Origin: Microbacterium sp. SL75
Lineage (GTDB): Bacteria > Actinomycetota > Actinomycetes > Actinomycetales > Microbacteriaceae
Assembly (NCBI RefSeq): GCF_026625865.1
Contig: NZ_CP113067.1
Location: 2,480,001 to 2,544,000 of the forward strand
Length of the DNA: 64,000 nucleotides
Reading direction: 5' to 3'
The notes under the pieces were generated by a model, which searched no databases, had not been told where the DNA came from, and saw only the letters and a program-made list of their open reading frames with translations. Positions 26,718 to 35,426 of this stretch are shown here, piece by piece. The stretch's first letter is position 1; every line of letters begins with the position of its first letter. The position numbers and the translations under genes were made by a program.

Positions 26718-27062
26718 GTGAGTGAGACTTCCCGTTACGAGACCGCGTGGCTGACCATTCCCGACCTGGTCGAGATGCTCGACGAGTCGCTCGGCCGCGT
26801 CCGCCGCCTGTTCGACGAGCATTACCTCGTCGGCTCGCGCCGCGAAGGCGTGTTCAAGGTGCCGGCGGTCTTCATCGTGGACGGGCGCCCGCTGGCGTCG
26901 CTGCGCGGCACGATCATCGTTCTGCACGATGCCGGGTTCGACGCCGACGAGACCATCGATTGGCTCCTGACTCCGGAAGAGAGCATCGGCATGGCACCCA
27001 TCGAGGCTCTGCTCGCCGGGCGCAAGAGCGAGGTCCGCCGAGTCGCCGCGACCCTCGCCTGA
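26718..27062 (+). CDS. Rv2175c-family DNA-binding protein
   Basis: A 114-residue protein. A helix-turn-helix occupies the first half (WLTIPDLVEMLDESLGRVRRLFDEHYL), followed by a beta-wing (GSRREGVFKVPAVFI) and a C-terminal helix pair (DADETIDWLLTPEESIG). This matches M. tuberculosis Rv2175c, a DNA-binding substrate of the kinase PknL; phosphorylation there weakens DNA binding. The kinase gene is two genes away here too, which supports a conserved kinase-substrate pair. The TSEVT-like Thr-rich N-tail of Rv2175c corresponds to MSETSRYET. GTG start. It is convergent with the polyprenyl synthetase gene, 12 bp apart. Confidence 0.85.
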   Translation: MSETSRYETAWLTIPDLVEMLDESLGRVRRLFDEHYLVGSRREGVFKVPAVFIVDGRPLASLRGTIIVLHDAGFDADETIDWLLTPEESIGMAPIEALLAGRKSEVRRVAATLA

Positions 27063-27074
27063 GACGTTCCGGCC

Positions 27075-28166
27075 TCAGGCCGTTCGTTCGGTGGCGGCAC
27101 GCGCGAGAGCGCGGAGGTCCTCGAGTGCGGCCGTGTCGACCTCGGCGTCGGCGAGAGCGAGATCGGCTCGCCGCGAGTAGTCGGCGATCAGGTCCTCCGT
27201 GCGTTCGAGCGCTCCCGTGTCGAGGATCGTCTGCTGCAGCGCCGCGATCTGCGCCCCATCCAGAGCGGGGTCGCCGAGGAGGGCGTCGAAGCCCTCGCGT
27301 CGCTGAGGTGACAGACTCTCACGGGCGTAGGCGACCAGCACCGTGCGCTTTCCCTCGCGCAGGTCGTCACCGACCGGCTTTCCGGTGACCGCGCTGTCGC
27401 CGAAGACCCCCAGCACGTCGTCGCGCAGCTGGAACGCCATGCCGACGTCGTGACCGAAGCGCCCGAGGGCGTCGAGCTGCGCCTCGTCGGCGCCGGCGAG
27501 AGCCGCGCCGATCTGGAGGGGCTGCTGGATGCTGTAGCGCGCCGACTTGTACGAGGCGATGCGCAGCGCCCGCTCCGCATGGGCGTCGTCGGGGTAGACG
27601 GTGTAGGCGGACTCCTCGGCGACGTCGAGGAACTGGCCGATCGTCACGTCGCGGCGCATCCGCGCGTAGGCGCGACGGGTCGGGGCGGCATGGCGGTGGC
27701 CCTTCAGACCCTCCTCGAGCAGATCGTCGCTCCACGCGACCAGCAGGTCGCCGAGGAGAATCGCTCCGGATCGGCCGAACGCGTCGGAGTCGCCGGCCCA
27801 GTCGGCATCCTGATGCGCTTTCTGCAACGCGCGGTGGGCCGCGGGCTGACCTCGGCGCGTGTCGCTGTTGTCGACGAGGTCGTCGTGGACGAGGGCGGCG
27901 GCATGGAAGATCTCGAGGGAGGTGGCCACGGCCAGAGCCGACTCGTCGAAGGCGGAGGAGGGCGGGGCGTCGAGCGCGCGAACCGCACTCCACCCGGCGA
28001 GGCAGAAGCGGGCCCGCAGACGCTTTCCTCCCTGGAGGGCGGAAGCCCCCGATCGGGTGAACGCCTCCGCCTCCGGGCCCAGTGCAGAGGCGTACGATAG
28101 CTGTTCGGAGAGGAACTTGTCGAGTCGCTGGGAAACAGCTTCGATCGGTTCCGGGGAGGTCGCCAC
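27075..28166 (-). CDS. polyprenyl (geranylgeranyl-type) diphosphate synthase
   Basis: A 363-residue trans-prenyltransferase that condenses isopentenyl diphosphate onto allylic diphosphates. The first Asp-rich motif is HDDLVDNSDTRRG near residues 93-105 and the second is QLRDDVLGVFGD near 237-248; GGKRLRARF near 47 binds isopentenyl diphosphate. The product length (C15-C20 or longer) cannot be read reliably from sequence. Position next to the Rv2175c-type gene matches M. tuberculosis idsA2. Products may feed menaquinone, carotenoid or polyprenyl-phosphate synthesis. TAGGCT lies 6 nt before the GTG start. Confidence 0.92.
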   Translation of the reverse strand: MATSPEPIEAVSQRLDKFLSEQLSYASALGPEAEAFTRSGASALQGGKRLRARFCLAGWSAVRALDAPPSSAFDESALAVATSLEIFHAAALVHDDLVDNSDTRRGQPAAHRALQKAHQDADWAGDSDAFGRSGAILLGDLLVAWSDDLLEEGLKGHRHAAPTRRAYARMRRDVTIGQFLDVAEESAYTVYPDDAHAERALRIASYKSARYSIQQPLQIGAALAGADEAQLDALGRFGHDVGMAFQLRDDVLGVFGDSAVTGKPVGDDLREGKRTVLVAYARESLSPQRREGFDALLGDPALDGAQIAALQQTILDTGALERTEDLIADYSRRADLALADAEVDTAALEDLRALARAATERTA

Positions 28167-28172
28167 GGGCCT

Positions 28173-28178
28173 AGCCTA
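28173..28178 (-). promoter_or_regulatory. -10 element for leaderless polyprenyl synthetase gene
   Basis: TAGGCT on the minus strand is followed by aggccc and the GTG at 28166. Confidence 0.5.
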
Positions 28179-28230
28179 GTGATCCACGCCGCGCGTAGAA
28201 TCGTCCACAACGAACAACAAAGGGGGATGC

Positions 28231-28608
28231 ATGCCACTGTCAGAGCAGGAGCAGCGTCTACTGGACGAGATGGAGCGCCATCTCATGAGCAACGACACCG
28301 ATGTGGTGTCTGCCCCCAGTCGTGCCCTCAGCTACCGCAACATCGTCCTCGGTTCCATCCTCGTGCTGGCCGGTCTCGGCGCTCTCGTCGCGGGCGTGTC
28401 GATAGGGTTCAACACCGGTTTCGTCGGCATCGCCGTGGGCGTCGTCGGATTCCTCCTCATGGTCGGCGGGGTCGTCTTCGCCGTCACCCCGACGCGCGGC
28501 GCCGCTCAGGCCGCACCCGCCGCGAAGCCCCGACCGGCTCGCGCCTCCGGTTCGTCGTTCATGGATCGCATGAACGAACGCTGGGACCGCCGCCACGACG
28601 GACCCTAA
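28231..28608 (+). CDS. DUF3040 membrane protein
   Basis: A 125-residue protein of the DUF3040 family. The N-terminus carries the family signature PLSEQEQRLLDEMERHL (2-18), two transmembrane helices follow (about 38-58 and 64-84), and the C-terminus is a charged, Ala/Pro-rich tail ending DRRHDGP. Function is unknown, but the gene commonly sits just upstream of mraZ in actinobacteria (M. tuberculosis Rv2169c), so a link to envelope growth is plausible. A Shine-Dalgarno (aaaggggg) precedes the ATG, and a strong terminator follows, so it is separate from the mraZ operon. Confidence 0.85.
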   Translation: MPLSEQEQRLLDEMERHLMSNDTDVVSAPSRALSYRNIVLGSILVLAGLGALVAGVSIGFNTGFVGIAVGVVGFLLMVGGVVFAVTPTRGAAQAAPAAKPRPARASGSSFMDRMNERWDRRHDGP

Positions 28609-28627
28609 GCCCGACACCCACTTCTTC

Positions 28628-28657
28628 AGCACCGGCTCTTCGGAGCCGGTGCTTTTT
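28628..28657 (+). terminator. intrinsic terminator after the DUF3040 gene
   Basis: A perfect 11-bp stem (28628-28638 with 28643-28653), UUCG tetraloop and a run of T residues (28653-28657). It is the most classical rho-independent terminator in the window. Confidence 0.92.
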
Positions 28658-28846
28658 CGTGCGCCCGGGGGCCTGTCCGCGACGGAATAGCGCCGTGGAG
28701 GGGAAGAGGGGCGAGATAAGGCCTCGAATCGCTCCCTTTTCCTCCACTCGAGCTGTCTTCGGGGGTGATTGTCGCGGTTCGGTGGCGGAAACACGCGGAG
28801 TCCGACGCGATCCGTCGGGGCGGTCGATCACTGTACACGGCTGTGC

Positions 28847-28905
28847 TTGCGCACAGAAGCCCCGGAATTTGATAGCAAAGTGGAGGGCGGTGGAGTAAAG
28901 TGGGG
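28847..28905 (+). promoter_or_regulatory. mraZ promoter and MraZ-type operator boxes
   Basis: TGGAG occurs at 28881 and 28891 and TGGGG at 28901, three direct repeats with an exact 10-bp period. MraZ is known to bind TGGG(A/G)-type repeats spaced at 10 bp upstream of its own operon, so this is a likely autoregulatory operator. A weak promoter overlaps it: TTGCGC (28847-28852), 18 bp, GATAGC (28871-28876). The 336 bp between DUF3040 and mraZ hold this and the DUF3040 terminator; nothing else is evident, apart from another TGGAGGGG near 28696. Confidence 0.7.
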
Positions 28906-28943
28906 GAAACTTCGCAGGCCGGACGAAGGGGGTGGACGCCCGA

Positions 28944-29375
28944 ATGCTGCTCGGAACGCACACACCCAAGCTCGACGACAAGGGTCGGGTCATCCTGCCG
29001 GCGAAGTTCCGTGACGATCTCGGCGCCGGAGTGGTGATCACGCGCGGGCAGGACCGCTGCCTCTACGTGTTCAGCACCGAGGAGTTCGAGCGCGTGCACG
29101 AGCGGATCCGCGAGGCCCCGCTCAGCAACAAGCAGGCCCGCGACTTCCTGCGCATGTTCCTCTCGGGGGCCAGCGCCGAGAAGCCCGACAGTCAGAACCG
29201 CATCACCGTCCCGCCCGCCTTGCGTACCTACGCGGGGCTCGGTCGCGAACTCGTCGTCACCGGCGTCGGAGCACACGCCGAGATCTGGGACGCCGAGGCG
29301 TGGAACTCCTACGCGGAGAGCAACGAAGAAACGTACGCCGAGATGGAACAGGAGGTGATCCCGGGACTCTTCTGA
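28944..29375 (+). CDS. mraZ: transcriptional regulator MraZ
   Basis: A 143-residue SpoVT/AbrB-like DNA-binding protein and first gene of the division and cell-wall cluster. It contains the two tandem half-domains of the family: [21 protein letters not shown] (residues 4-24) and the second [13 protein letters not shown] near 84-96. MraZ represses its own operon in E. coli. The ATG at 28944 gives the canonical N-terminus and is 12 bp from a Shine-Dalgarno (gaaggggg). The GTG at 28932 would abut that site, so it is not chosen. Probable target boxes lie at 28881-28905. Confidence 0.95.
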   Translation: MLLGTHTPKLDDKGRVILPAKFRDDLGAGVVITRGQDRCLYVFSTEEFERVHERIREAPLSNKQARDFLRMFLSGASAEKPDSQNRITVPPALRTYAGLGRELVVTGVGAHAEIWDAEAWNSYAESNEETYAEMEQEVIPGLF

Positions 29376-29475
29376 CCCTTCGGCTGTGATGCCCAGCCGC
29401 TCGCCCTGACGCACTTCCCCGGCGCCAGGTCGACGCGGATGGGGATCAGAGTTCGAAGGTTCCGCCCGACACATC

Positions 29476-30429
29476 ATGGACATCCGCGACATCCACACCC
29501 CCGTCCTGCTCGAGCGCTGCGCCGAGCTGCTGGGCCCTGCGCTCCACAAGCCCGGCTCGGTGTTCGTCGACGGAACGCTCGGTATGGGCGGCCACTCCGA
29601 GGCGTTCCTCGAACGCTTCCCCGAGACCCGTCTCATCGGCCTCGACCGCGACACCGACGCCCTTCGCATCGCGGGGGAGCGTCTCGCGCGTTTCGGCGAC
29701 CGCGTGACCCTCGTGCACACCGTCTACGACGGGATCGCCGAGGCCGTGGCCTCTGCCGGTGTCGCCCAGGTCGACGGCATCCTGTTCGACCTCGGGGTGT
29801 CGTCGCTCCAGCTCGACGTCGCCGACCGCGGCTTCGCCTACGCCCAGGACGCGCCGCTCGACATGCGCATGGACCAGACCACCGGCGTGACGGCCGCGGA
29901 GGTGCTGGCGACCTACGGCGAGGGCGATCTGCGCCGCATCTTCGAGCGCTACGGCGAAGAGAAGCTCGCCGGTCGCTACGCCCGCGCGATCATCGCCGCC
30001 CGCGCCGAGGCGCCGCTCGAGCGCTCCGGCCAGCTGGTCGACGTCCTGCAGGCGGCCACTCCCGCCGCGGTGCTGCGCGAGCGTCACCCGGCCAAACGCG
30101 TCTTCCAGGCCCTGCGCATCGAGGTCAACGCCGAACTGTCGGTGCTCGAGCGAACGATCCCGGCCGCGCTGAGCGTGCTCGGTGTCGGCGGGCGCATCGT
30201 CGTGCTGTCGTATCAGTCGCTCGAGGACCGGTTGGTCAAGCGCGTCTTCGCCGACGCGTCGACGTCCACGGCTCCGCGCGGACTGCCCGTGGAGCTGCCC
30301 GAGCACGCGCCGAAGTTCCGGCTCCTCGTTCGCGGCGCGGAGCTGGCGGGCGACGAAGAGCGCGCTTTCAATCCCCGTGCCACCCCCGTGCGTCTGCGCG
30401 CGGCCGAGAGAATCCAGGAGGACGCATGA
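29476..30429 (+). CDS. rsmH: 16S rRNA (cytosine1402-N4)-methyltransferase
   Basis: A 317-residue SAM-dependent methyltransferase (MraW) that modifies C1402 in the ribosomal decoding site. The SAM-binding motif [11 protein letters not shown] lies near residues 33-43, with [19 protein letters not shown] near 105-123 and the MRMDQ segment near 131. Length is normal. Exactly 100 bp separate it from the mraZ stop, more than usual inside this operon. Its stop overlaps the start of the next gene (ATGA), so translation of the FtsL-like protein is coupled. Confidence 0.95.
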   Translation: MDIRDIHTPVLLERCAELLGPALHKPGSVFVDGTLGMGGHSEAFLERFPETRLIGLDRDTDALRIAGERLARFGDRVTLVHTVYDGIAEAVASAGVAQVDGILFDLGVSSLQLDVADRGFAYAQDAPLDMRMDQTTGVTAAEVLATYGEGDLRRIFERYGEEKLAGRYARAIIAARAEAPLERSGQLVDVLQAATPAAVLRERHPAKRVFQALRIEVNAELSVLERTIPAALSVLGVGGRIVVLSYQSLEDRLVKRVFADASTSTAPRGLPVELPEHAPKFRLLVRGAELAGDEERAFNPRATPVRLRAAERIQEDA

Positions 30430-31049
30430 GTGCACCCCAGGCCATCGATGCGGCCTTCCTGCCCGACTTCCCGACGCCCGTTCGCGAGCGCCGGCTCACC
30501 GTCGTGCCCGCGACCGCGCGTCGTCGGGCCCCGCGGCGCCTGTTCGGCGTCATCGCCGTGCTCGGCGCGCTGGCGATCGTGCTGGTGCAGATGGGGCTCG
30601 GCATCCTGACGACCCAGAGCTCCTTCGAGATCTCGTCGCTCACCCAGCAGCAGCGCGATCTGACCTACCAGAAGCAGATCCTCTCCGACGAGAGCGCGGG
30701 ACTCAGCTCGCCGCAGTACCTCGCGGCCAACGCCGCGGCGCTCGGCATGGTCATCGACGAGTCGCCGACGTACCTGCGCCTCAGCGACGGTGCCGTGATC
30801 GGCTCCGACAAGCCCGCAGACACCGCCTCCTCGGTGGACGCCAAGGGCCGCGGCTCGGTCGGCAACGCCCTGATCTCGGGTGTCCCGCTGGTGACCGACC
30901 CGGCGGCATCCACCACCGAGAACGGCACGGCCACTCCCGCGCCCGCGGCACCCGGGTCGCCCTCGCCGACCGAGGCCGCCGCCCCGACCGCCCAATCCGC
31001 GACACCCCCGCCGATCAGCGACGGTCTGCCGACTCCCGCGACACGATGA
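30426..31049 (+). CDS. ftsL: FtsL-like septum-formation protein
   Basis: A 207-residue bitopic membrane protein with one transmembrane helix (about 40-61). A short coiled-coil-like segment ([20 protein letters not shown]) and the remainder lie outside. This is the layout and genome position of FtsL (Rv2164c type), which with FtsB and FtsQ activates FtsWI at the septum. FtsL sequences diverge strongly, so the name rests mainly on position between rsmH and ftsI. An Ala/Pro/Thr/Ser-rich tail (about 155-207) makes it longer than typical FtsL. It overlaps rsmH and ftsI by 4 nt each. Confidence 0.8.
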   Translation: MSAPQAIDAAFLPDFPTPVRERRLTVVPATARRRAPRRLFGVIAVLGALAIVLVQMGLGILTTQSSFEISSLTQQQRDLTYQKQILSDESAGLSSPQYLAANAAALGMVIDESPTYLRLSDGAVIGSDKPADTASSVDAKGRGSVGNALISGVPLVTDPAASTTENGTATPAPAAPGSPSPTEAAAPTAQSATPPPISDGLPTPATR

Positions 31050-32848
31050 GAGCCATGACGACGACAACCTCCCGTTCCCCGCGGCGTCGCACCGTCGTCG
31101 CCCTCGCGGTCGTCCTGATCGTGATCATCGCCTTCGTCGTCCGCCTGGTCGACATCCAGGTCGTCAACGCCCGAGACCACGTGGACGACTCGCTCTCGAT
31201 GGGGCTGCAGAACTCCCGCATCGAGTACGCCTCGCGCGGATCGATCGTCGACGACAACGGGGTGCCCCTGGCCACCAGCGTCAATCGCTACGACGTGCAG
31301 ATCGACCCGATGCTCGCCGCGAAGGGCGTGACCACGCGCGACGACGACGGCAACGAGACCACGACGGCCTGGCCCGACCTGGCGGCCCAGATCGCCGGTG
31401 TCACCGGCCAGGACGCCGCCGACGTGCAGAAGATCGTCCAGGGTGCCGTGGCCGACAACCCCGAGTCGCGTTACGCGATGATCGCGAAGAACGTCTCGAC
31501 CGAGCAGTACCGAGCCCTCGTGGCCCTGGGGCTGCCGTTCCTCAGCTTCCCGCCGCAGGCCGGTCGTATGTATCCCGACGGGGCGGTGGCGGGGAACCTG
31601 CTGGGCTTCGTCGGCAGCGACGGTCAGGCCCTCGCCGGCCTCGAGGCGGCCGACAACGATTGCCTCGCCTCGACCAACGGCAAGGTCGTCTTCCAGCAGA
31701 GCCGCGACGGCGTGGTGCTCCCGGGCACCGAGGTCGTCACTCAGCCCGCCGTCGACGGCGGCACCCTCAAGCTCACGATCGACCGCGACCTGCAGTGGTA
31801 CCTGCAACAGCTCATCGCCGAGCAGGTGCAGAACACCGGGTCGTTGCGCGGCACCATCACCGTGGTCGAGGCCAAGACGGGCAAGATCCGGGCCCTCGCC
31901 GAGTACCCGACGGTCGACCCCAACGACCCCACGGCCACGGCCCCCGAGGACCGCGGCAGTCGTGCGTTCTCGAGCCCGTTCGAGCCCGGCTCGACGTTCA
32001 AGGCCCTCACGACGGCGATCGGCCTGGACAGCGGTTCGTACACGCCGCAGACGACGGTCACGGCCTCGGGGCGCGAGGTGCTGGACGGCGACGCGCGCGT
32101 CTCCGACGCGTTCTCGCACGGCCCGAACGTCTACACCCCCACCGGCGTCCTCATCGACTCCTCGAACGTGGGTATCTCCAAGTTCGCCGAGATGATCCCC
32201 GCGCAGACGCGCTTCGACTACCTGCAGAAGTTCGGCATGGGAACGACGAGCGCGATCGACTTCCCGGGTGAGTCGGGCGGCATTCTGCACCCGGTCCAGG
32301 ACTGGGACAAGCAGACCTTCTTCAACACGGCTTTCGGTCAGGGCCTGTCGGTCACCGTGCCCCAGCTCGTGGGCGCGTACCAGACCATCGCCAACGGCGG
32401 CGTGAAGAAGCCGCTGTCGATCGTCGAGGGCTGCACCGCGGCCGACGGCACCGTCACCGACGTCCCCTCGACCGAGGGCACCCAGGTCATCTCGACCGAC
32501 ACGGCGAAGGAGGTCTCGCTCATGCTCGAGAACGTCGCCACGCAGGGCGAGCTCGCCTCGAAGATCGCCATTCCCGGCTACCGCATCGCGATCAAGACCG
32601 GTACGGGTGAGAAAGTCGACGAGAACACGGGTGCCTACAAGCCCGACGCGTACTTCACCACGATGATCGGTTTCGCCCCCGCCGACGACCCGCAGTACGT
32701 CGTCGCGGTCAACCTGGACGAGCCGCGGACGGTAAAATCGTCGGCGGCCACCGCCCCCGCGTTCCAGAAGGCCCTCACCCAGGTTCTCAAGTCGTACCGG
32801 GTGATCCCGTCCGGAACCACGACCCCCGAACTGCCCAAGTTCGGCTGA
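31046..32848 (+). CDS. ftsI: peptidoglycan transpeptidase FtsI (penicillin-binding protein 3)
   Basis: A 600-residue class B penicillin-binding protein that crosslinks septal peptidoglycan. A short Arg-rich cytoplasmic tail and one transmembrane helix (about 14-34) precede the pedestal domain. The transpeptidase motifs are all present: SxxK as STFK with nucleophile Ser316, SxN as SSN near 372, and KTG at about 517-519. The ATG at 31046 overlaps the FtsL stop; a second ATG at 31055 is possible. No PASTA domain is present. murE would normally follow but does not. Confidence 0.95.
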   Translation: MRAMTTTTSRSPRRRTVVALAVVLIVIIAFVVRLVDIQVVNARDHVDDSLSMGLQNSRIEYASRGSIVDDNGVPLATSVNRYDVQIDPMLAAKGVTTRDDDGNETTTAWPDLAAQIAGVTGQDAADVQKIVQGAVADNPESRYAMIAKNVSTEQYRALVALGLPFLSFPPQAGRMYPDGAVAGNLLGFVGSDGQALAGLEAADNDCLASTNGKVVFQQSRDGVVLPGTEVVTQPAVDGGTLKLTIDRDLQWYLQQLIAEQVQNTGSLRGTITVVEAKTGKIRALAEYPTVDPNDPTATAPEDRGSRAFSSPFEPGSTFKALTTAIGLDSGSYTPQTTVTASGREVLDGDARVSDAFSHGPNVYTPTGVLIDSSNVGISKFAEMIPAQTRFDYLQKFGMGTTSAIDFPGESGGILHPVQDWDKQTFFNTAFGQGLSVTVPQLVGAYQTIANGGVKKPLSIVEGCTAADGTVTDVPSTEGTQVISTDTAKEVSLMLENVATQGELASKIAIPGYRIAIKTGTGEKVDENTGAYKPDAYFTTMIGFAPADDPQYVVAVNLDEPRTVKSSAATAPAFQKALTQVLKSYRVIPSGTTTPELPKFG

Positions 32849-32910
32849 GAAAGGGCCCACGTCGGTCTCGTCTCGGTAACGAATGCGACCGGAAAGGGCG
32901 TCCCACAGCA

Positions 32911-34323
32911 ATGATCTCCCTCAGCCTCTCCCACCTCGCCGACGTGCTCGGCGGGCGCCTCGTCGTCCGCGGCGACGACACTGCCGACACCCTCGTCTCG
33001 GGGCTCGTCGACACCGACTCGCGCCTGATCGAGCCCGGCGGCATCTTCGTCGCCAAGCCCGGTGAGACCACCGACGGCCACCTCTTCGTCGGCACGGCCG
33101 TCGAGCGGGGCGCGGCCCTCGCGATCGTCGAACGCGAGCTCGACGACGCGGTGAGCCAGATCGTCGTCCCGGATGCCGTGGCCGCCCTCGGCGACCTGGC
33201 TCGGGACGTGGTGGCTCGAGTCCGCGAGACGGGCGCGCTCAAGATCGTCGGCATCACGGGGTCGAATGGCAAGACGACCACGAAGAACCTCCTCGCCTGC
33301 ATCCTCGAGGACGAGGGAGAGACGGTGTCACCGCGCGCCTCGTTCAACAACGAGGTCGGCGCCCCGCTGACGATGCTGCGCGTCACCGAGAACACGCGCT
33401 ACCTCGTGAGCGAGTTCGGAGCCAGTGCCCCGGGCGCCATCGCGCACCTCGCGGGTCTGGTCACCCCCGACATCGGAGTCGTGCTGATGGTCGGCATGGC
33501 GCACGCCGGCGGGTTCGGCGGCATCGAGTCGACGTTCCATGCCAAGAGCGAGTTGGTGAAGGCCACCCGCGAAGGCGGCCTCGCCGTCCTCAATGCCGAC
33601 GATCCGCGCGTGGCCGCGATGGAGCCGATCGCGCGCGAGCGCGGGCAGGACGTACGGTGGTTCGGCCGGGGCGAGCGGGCCGAGGTGCGCGCCGTCGACG
33701 TGGAGGTCTCGGCATCCGGGACCCGCGCCGATCTGGTGATCGACGGAGAACCCTTCACCCTCACCCTGCGCGTGCTCGGTGAGCACCACGTGATGAACGC
33801 TCTCGCGGCCCTCGCCGCCGCCACCGCGCTCGGCGTGCCCGCAGCCCACGCGATCGCCCGTCTCGAGACCGTCGAGATCGCCGAGCGCTGGCGGATGCAG
33901 CCGCTGGGTTCCGATCGCGTGCGCATCATCAACGACGCGTACAACGCCAGCCCCGACTCCATGGCCGCCGCCCTTCGCACCCTCGCCCAGATCACCGGTC
34001 CCGAGGAGCGAACGGTCGCCGTCCTGGGCGCGATGAGCGAGCTGGGCGAGTACGCCGACGAGGAGCACGACCGTGTGGGACTGCTGGCCGTGCGCCTGCG
34101 CATTCAGCGGATCGTCGTGATCGGACCCGAGGCGCGCCGCATGTACCTCGAGGCCATCGCCCAGGGCTCCTGGGACGGCGAGGCCGTCTTCTTCGCCGAC
34201 GCCGATGCGGCCTACGACTACCTCTCGACCGAACTGCGCGACGGTGATCGCGTGCTGGTGAAGTCGTCGAACTCGGCGGGGCTCCGGCACCTCGGCGACC
34301 GTCTGGGAGACTTGTTCGCGTGA
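32911..34323 (+). CDS. murF: UDP-MurNAc-tripeptide--D-Ala-D-Ala ligase
   Basis: A 470-residue Mur ligase. The N-terminal UDP-binding domain (HLADVLGGRL onward) is of the MurF/MurE type, the ATP-binding loop GITGSNGKTTTK spans residues 114-125, and the C-terminal domain includes INDAYNASPDSM near 334-345, a MurF signature. It adds D-Ala-D-Ala to UDP-MurNAc-tripeptide. The DAYNASP motif and absence of a MurE-type diamino-acid selectivity loop separate it from MurE. It follows ftsI by 62 bp, where murE normally sits. Its stop overlaps the mraY GTG start. Confidence 0.93.
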   Translation: MISLSLSHLADVLGGRLVVRGDDTADTLVSGLVDTDSRLIEPGGIFVAKPGETTDGHLFVGTAVERGAALAIVERELDDAVSQIVVPDAVAALGDLARDVVARVRETGALKIVGITGSNGKTTTKNLLACILEDEGETVSPRASFNNEVGAPLTMLRVTENTRYLVSEFGASAPGAIAHLAGLVTPDIGVVLMVGMAHAGGFGGIESTFHAKSELVKATREGGLAVLNADDPRVAAMEPIARERGQDVRWFGRGERAEVRAVDVEVSASGTRADLVIDGEPFTLTLRVLGEHHVMNALAALAAATALGVPAAHAIARLETVEIAERWRMQPLGSDRVRIINDAYNASPDSMAAALRTLAQITGPEERTVAVLGAMSELGEYADEEHDRVGLLAVRLRIQRIVVIGPEARRMYLEAIAQGSWDGEAVFFADADAAYDYLSTELRDGDRVLVKSSNSAGLRHLGDRLGDLFA

Positions 34324-35426
34324 GATCACTTCTGACGTCGGCTGCGATCTCGCTCGCCTTCACCCTCTTCCTCACCCCGGTCTTCCTCCGGTGGTTCCGC
34401 AAGTGGGGCTGGGGCCAGGTCATCCGCACCCCCGAGAACGTGCACAACCCCTCGCACGGGGCCAAGCGCGGCACTCCCACCATGGGTGGCACGATCTTCA
34501 TCCTCGGGACGATGGTCGGGTACTTCATCGGTTCGTACGCCGGTAACAACCCGCCCACGGTCTCGGGCCTGCTCGTGCTGTGGCTCATGCTCGGCTTCGG
34601 TGTGGTCGGCTTCATCGACGACTACATGAAGATCCGCCAGCAGCGCAGCCTCGGACTCTCCGGCTGGCGCAAGATCGCCGGTCAGGTGATCGTGGTCGTG
34701 CCCTTCGCGATCGTGGCGTTGAACTTCCCGAACACGGTCGGACAGACCGCCGCCTCGGGCTACGTCTCCGTGTTCCGCGACATCCAGCTGCTGTCGTTCT
34801 TCGCGCTCGGGCCGATCCTCGGATGGCTGCTCTACCTCGCGTGGATCTCGCTCATCGGAACCGCGACCTCCAACTCGGTCAACGTCGCCGACGGTCTCGA
34901 CGGCCTCGCCGCGGGCTCGGGCATCTTCGTGGTCGGCGCGTACAGCCTCATGGCCTTCTGGCAGAACAAGCAGGTCTGCGCCGACGTGCTCGACCCCACC
35001 GTGCAGGCCGGGTGTTACGCCGTACGCGACCCCTTCGACCTCGCCATCGTCGGTGCCTCGTTCGTGGGAGCCCTCGTCGGCTTCCTCTGGTGGAACGCGC
35101 CCAAGGCGAAGGTCTTCATGGGGGACTGCGGCTCGATGGCGATCGGCGGCGTGATCGCCGCCCTGGCGATCTTCACCCGCACCGAGCTCCTGCTCATCCT
35201 CATCGCGGGCGTCTACGTGATCGCGTCGGGCTCGGTCATCCTGCAGCGGGCCTACTTCAAGATCACCCGGGGCAAGCGCCTCTTCCTCATGAGCCCGCTG
35301 CACCACCACCTCGAGATGCGCGGGTGGCCCGAGGTCACCATCGTCGTGCGCATGTGGATCATCGCCGGGCTCCTAGCCGTCTCGGGCATCGGATTCTTCT
35401 ACGTCGAATGGCTGTCACGCGTATGA
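34320..35426 (+). CDS. mraY: phospho-MurNAc-pentapeptide transferase
   Basis: A 368-residue polytopic membrane enzyme (about ten helices) that attaches phospho-MurNAc-pentapeptide to undecaprenyl phosphate, making lipid I. The Asp-rich motif FIDDYMK lies near residues 98-104, NVADGLDGLAAGSG near 189-202 and the MGDCGSMAIGG motif near 267-277. It starts with GTG inside the murF stop and ends by overlapping the murD start (ATGA), so murF-mraY-murD are translationally coupled. Confidence 0.96.
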   Translation: MRSLLTSAAISLAFTLFLTPVFLRWFRKWGWGQVIRTPENVHNPSHGAKRGTPTMGGTIFILGTMVGYFIGSYAGNNPPTVSGLLVLWLMLGFGVVGFIDDYMKIRQQRSLGLSGWRKIAGQVIVVVPFAIVALNFPNTVGQTAASGYVSVFRDIQLLSFFALGPILGWLLYLAWISLIGTATSNSVNVADGLDGLAAGSGIFVVGAYSLMAFWQNKQVCADVLDPTVQAGCYAVRDPFDLAIVGASFVGALVGFLWWNAPKAKVFMGDCGSMAIGGVIAALAIFTRTELLLILIAGVYVIASGSVILQRAYFKITRGKRLFLMSPLHHHLEMRGWPEVTIVVRMWIIAGLLAVSGIGFFYVEWLSRV

